NCBI GenBank assembly: GCA_033064195.1
Contig: JARBJD010000113.1
Span: 62,001-126,000, forward strand
DNA length: 64,000 nt
From: Blattamonas nauphoetae
Taxonomy: Eukaryota; Preaxostyla; Oxymonadida
Direction: 5' to 3'
Positions 63,613 through 64,000 of the stretch are shown here, in pieces. Every line of letters begins with the position of its first letter. The first letter of the stretch is position 1. The translations under genes and the position numbers were made by a program. The notes beneath the pieces are model-generated. The model was not told where the DNA came from and did not search any database. It saw only the letters and a program-made list of their open reading frames with translations.

Positions 63613-64000
63613 GTCTACGACTGAGAAAATGTGATATTTTTGGACGCAGTTCAGTTTGACATCAGTGAAACTGGAATTCCTAAAAAGAAAGATAGAACCG
63701 AGTTTTTTTCACTTTCTTAATGAGTCGGGGGAGGAGATTGTACATTTGGTATCTTGTATTCTCCAATCGGGTGCGACTGACAGTGGATCGATGATATCTT
63801 CGTTTCTGAGCAACAATAAGAAAGAAAAGTGATGTGATGAATAAAGAATGATGCATGATACCAAAGTCTTCACAGATAATAGTGACAAATAAGCAGATTC
63901 GCTCGTTCGAAACGAACAAAGTTGAGCCTTGTGATTTGCTTTCGATCTGAACCTTCCCAACAGCTGGAATAGCTGCAGTTGGTGATTATCAAGTCCGTAT
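63613..64000. other. Right edge, no gene seen
   Basis: Short frames on the minus strand only, none recognisable. It would be the upstream region of the minus-strand beta-helix relic. Confidence 0.5.

Overview
The window looks like nuclear DNA from a flagellated protist. Genes are interrupted by many very short GT-AG introns (33-35 nt in several cases), use the standard genetic code, and include an axonemal-type dynein heavy chain relic and a TEY-type MAP kinase. Very large right-handed beta-helix surface proteins dominate it. This combination reminds me of oxymonads/Preaxostyla such as Blattamonas; that attribution is inference, not a database result.

Layout. 1-248: 3' end of a possible Pumilio-type gene. 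649-4012 (-): MAP kinase with at least ten exons. 4190-6163 (-): a TRAF/XAF1-like zinc-finger gene with a membrane segment. 6162-23371 (+): three tandem, mosaic copies of a ~1,865-residue beta-helix membrane protein, the first carrying a frameshift. 25128-26108 (-): a small four-exon acidic protein. 26571-32409: repeats, a decayed beta-helix gene, an unusual DDE-transposase-like gene and a 1.4 kb foldback element. 32871-36341 (-): a broken dynein heavy chain whose linker runs straight into AAA4. 37219-40347: a transposon-like unit (E1) carrying a cysteine-rich gene. 40405-50560: repeat-rich DNA with a decayed second transposase and nested insertions for which an unoccupied relative of the target is present in the same window. 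48184-49490 (-): a broken coiled-coil gene. 50879-53865: a second unit (E2) with the same ends as E1 but a different cargo, a broken copy of the spliceosomal helicase Aquarius. 53891 onward: a third, inverted unit (E3) carrying another Aquarius copy, interrupted by a DIRS-type retroelement (55962-60380). 60990-63612 (-): another decayed beta-helix gene.

The most novel signal is the E1/E2/E3 set. E1 and E2 begin with TAGRSATGGGCAG plus a GGTCGGTC hairpin, end in an inverted ~420-460 bp module containing a tRNA-Lys-like segment, and are flanked by 8-bp duplications (TCGTTCTC perfectly for E2, ATCTCCAT/A for E1). Each carries host-like gene sequence reading from the tRNA-like end toward the hairpin end. 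This resembles a hAT-like, gene-carrying non-autonomous transposon family. The second strong signal is patchwork sequence sharing among the three surface-protein copies, which suggests ongoing gene conversion.
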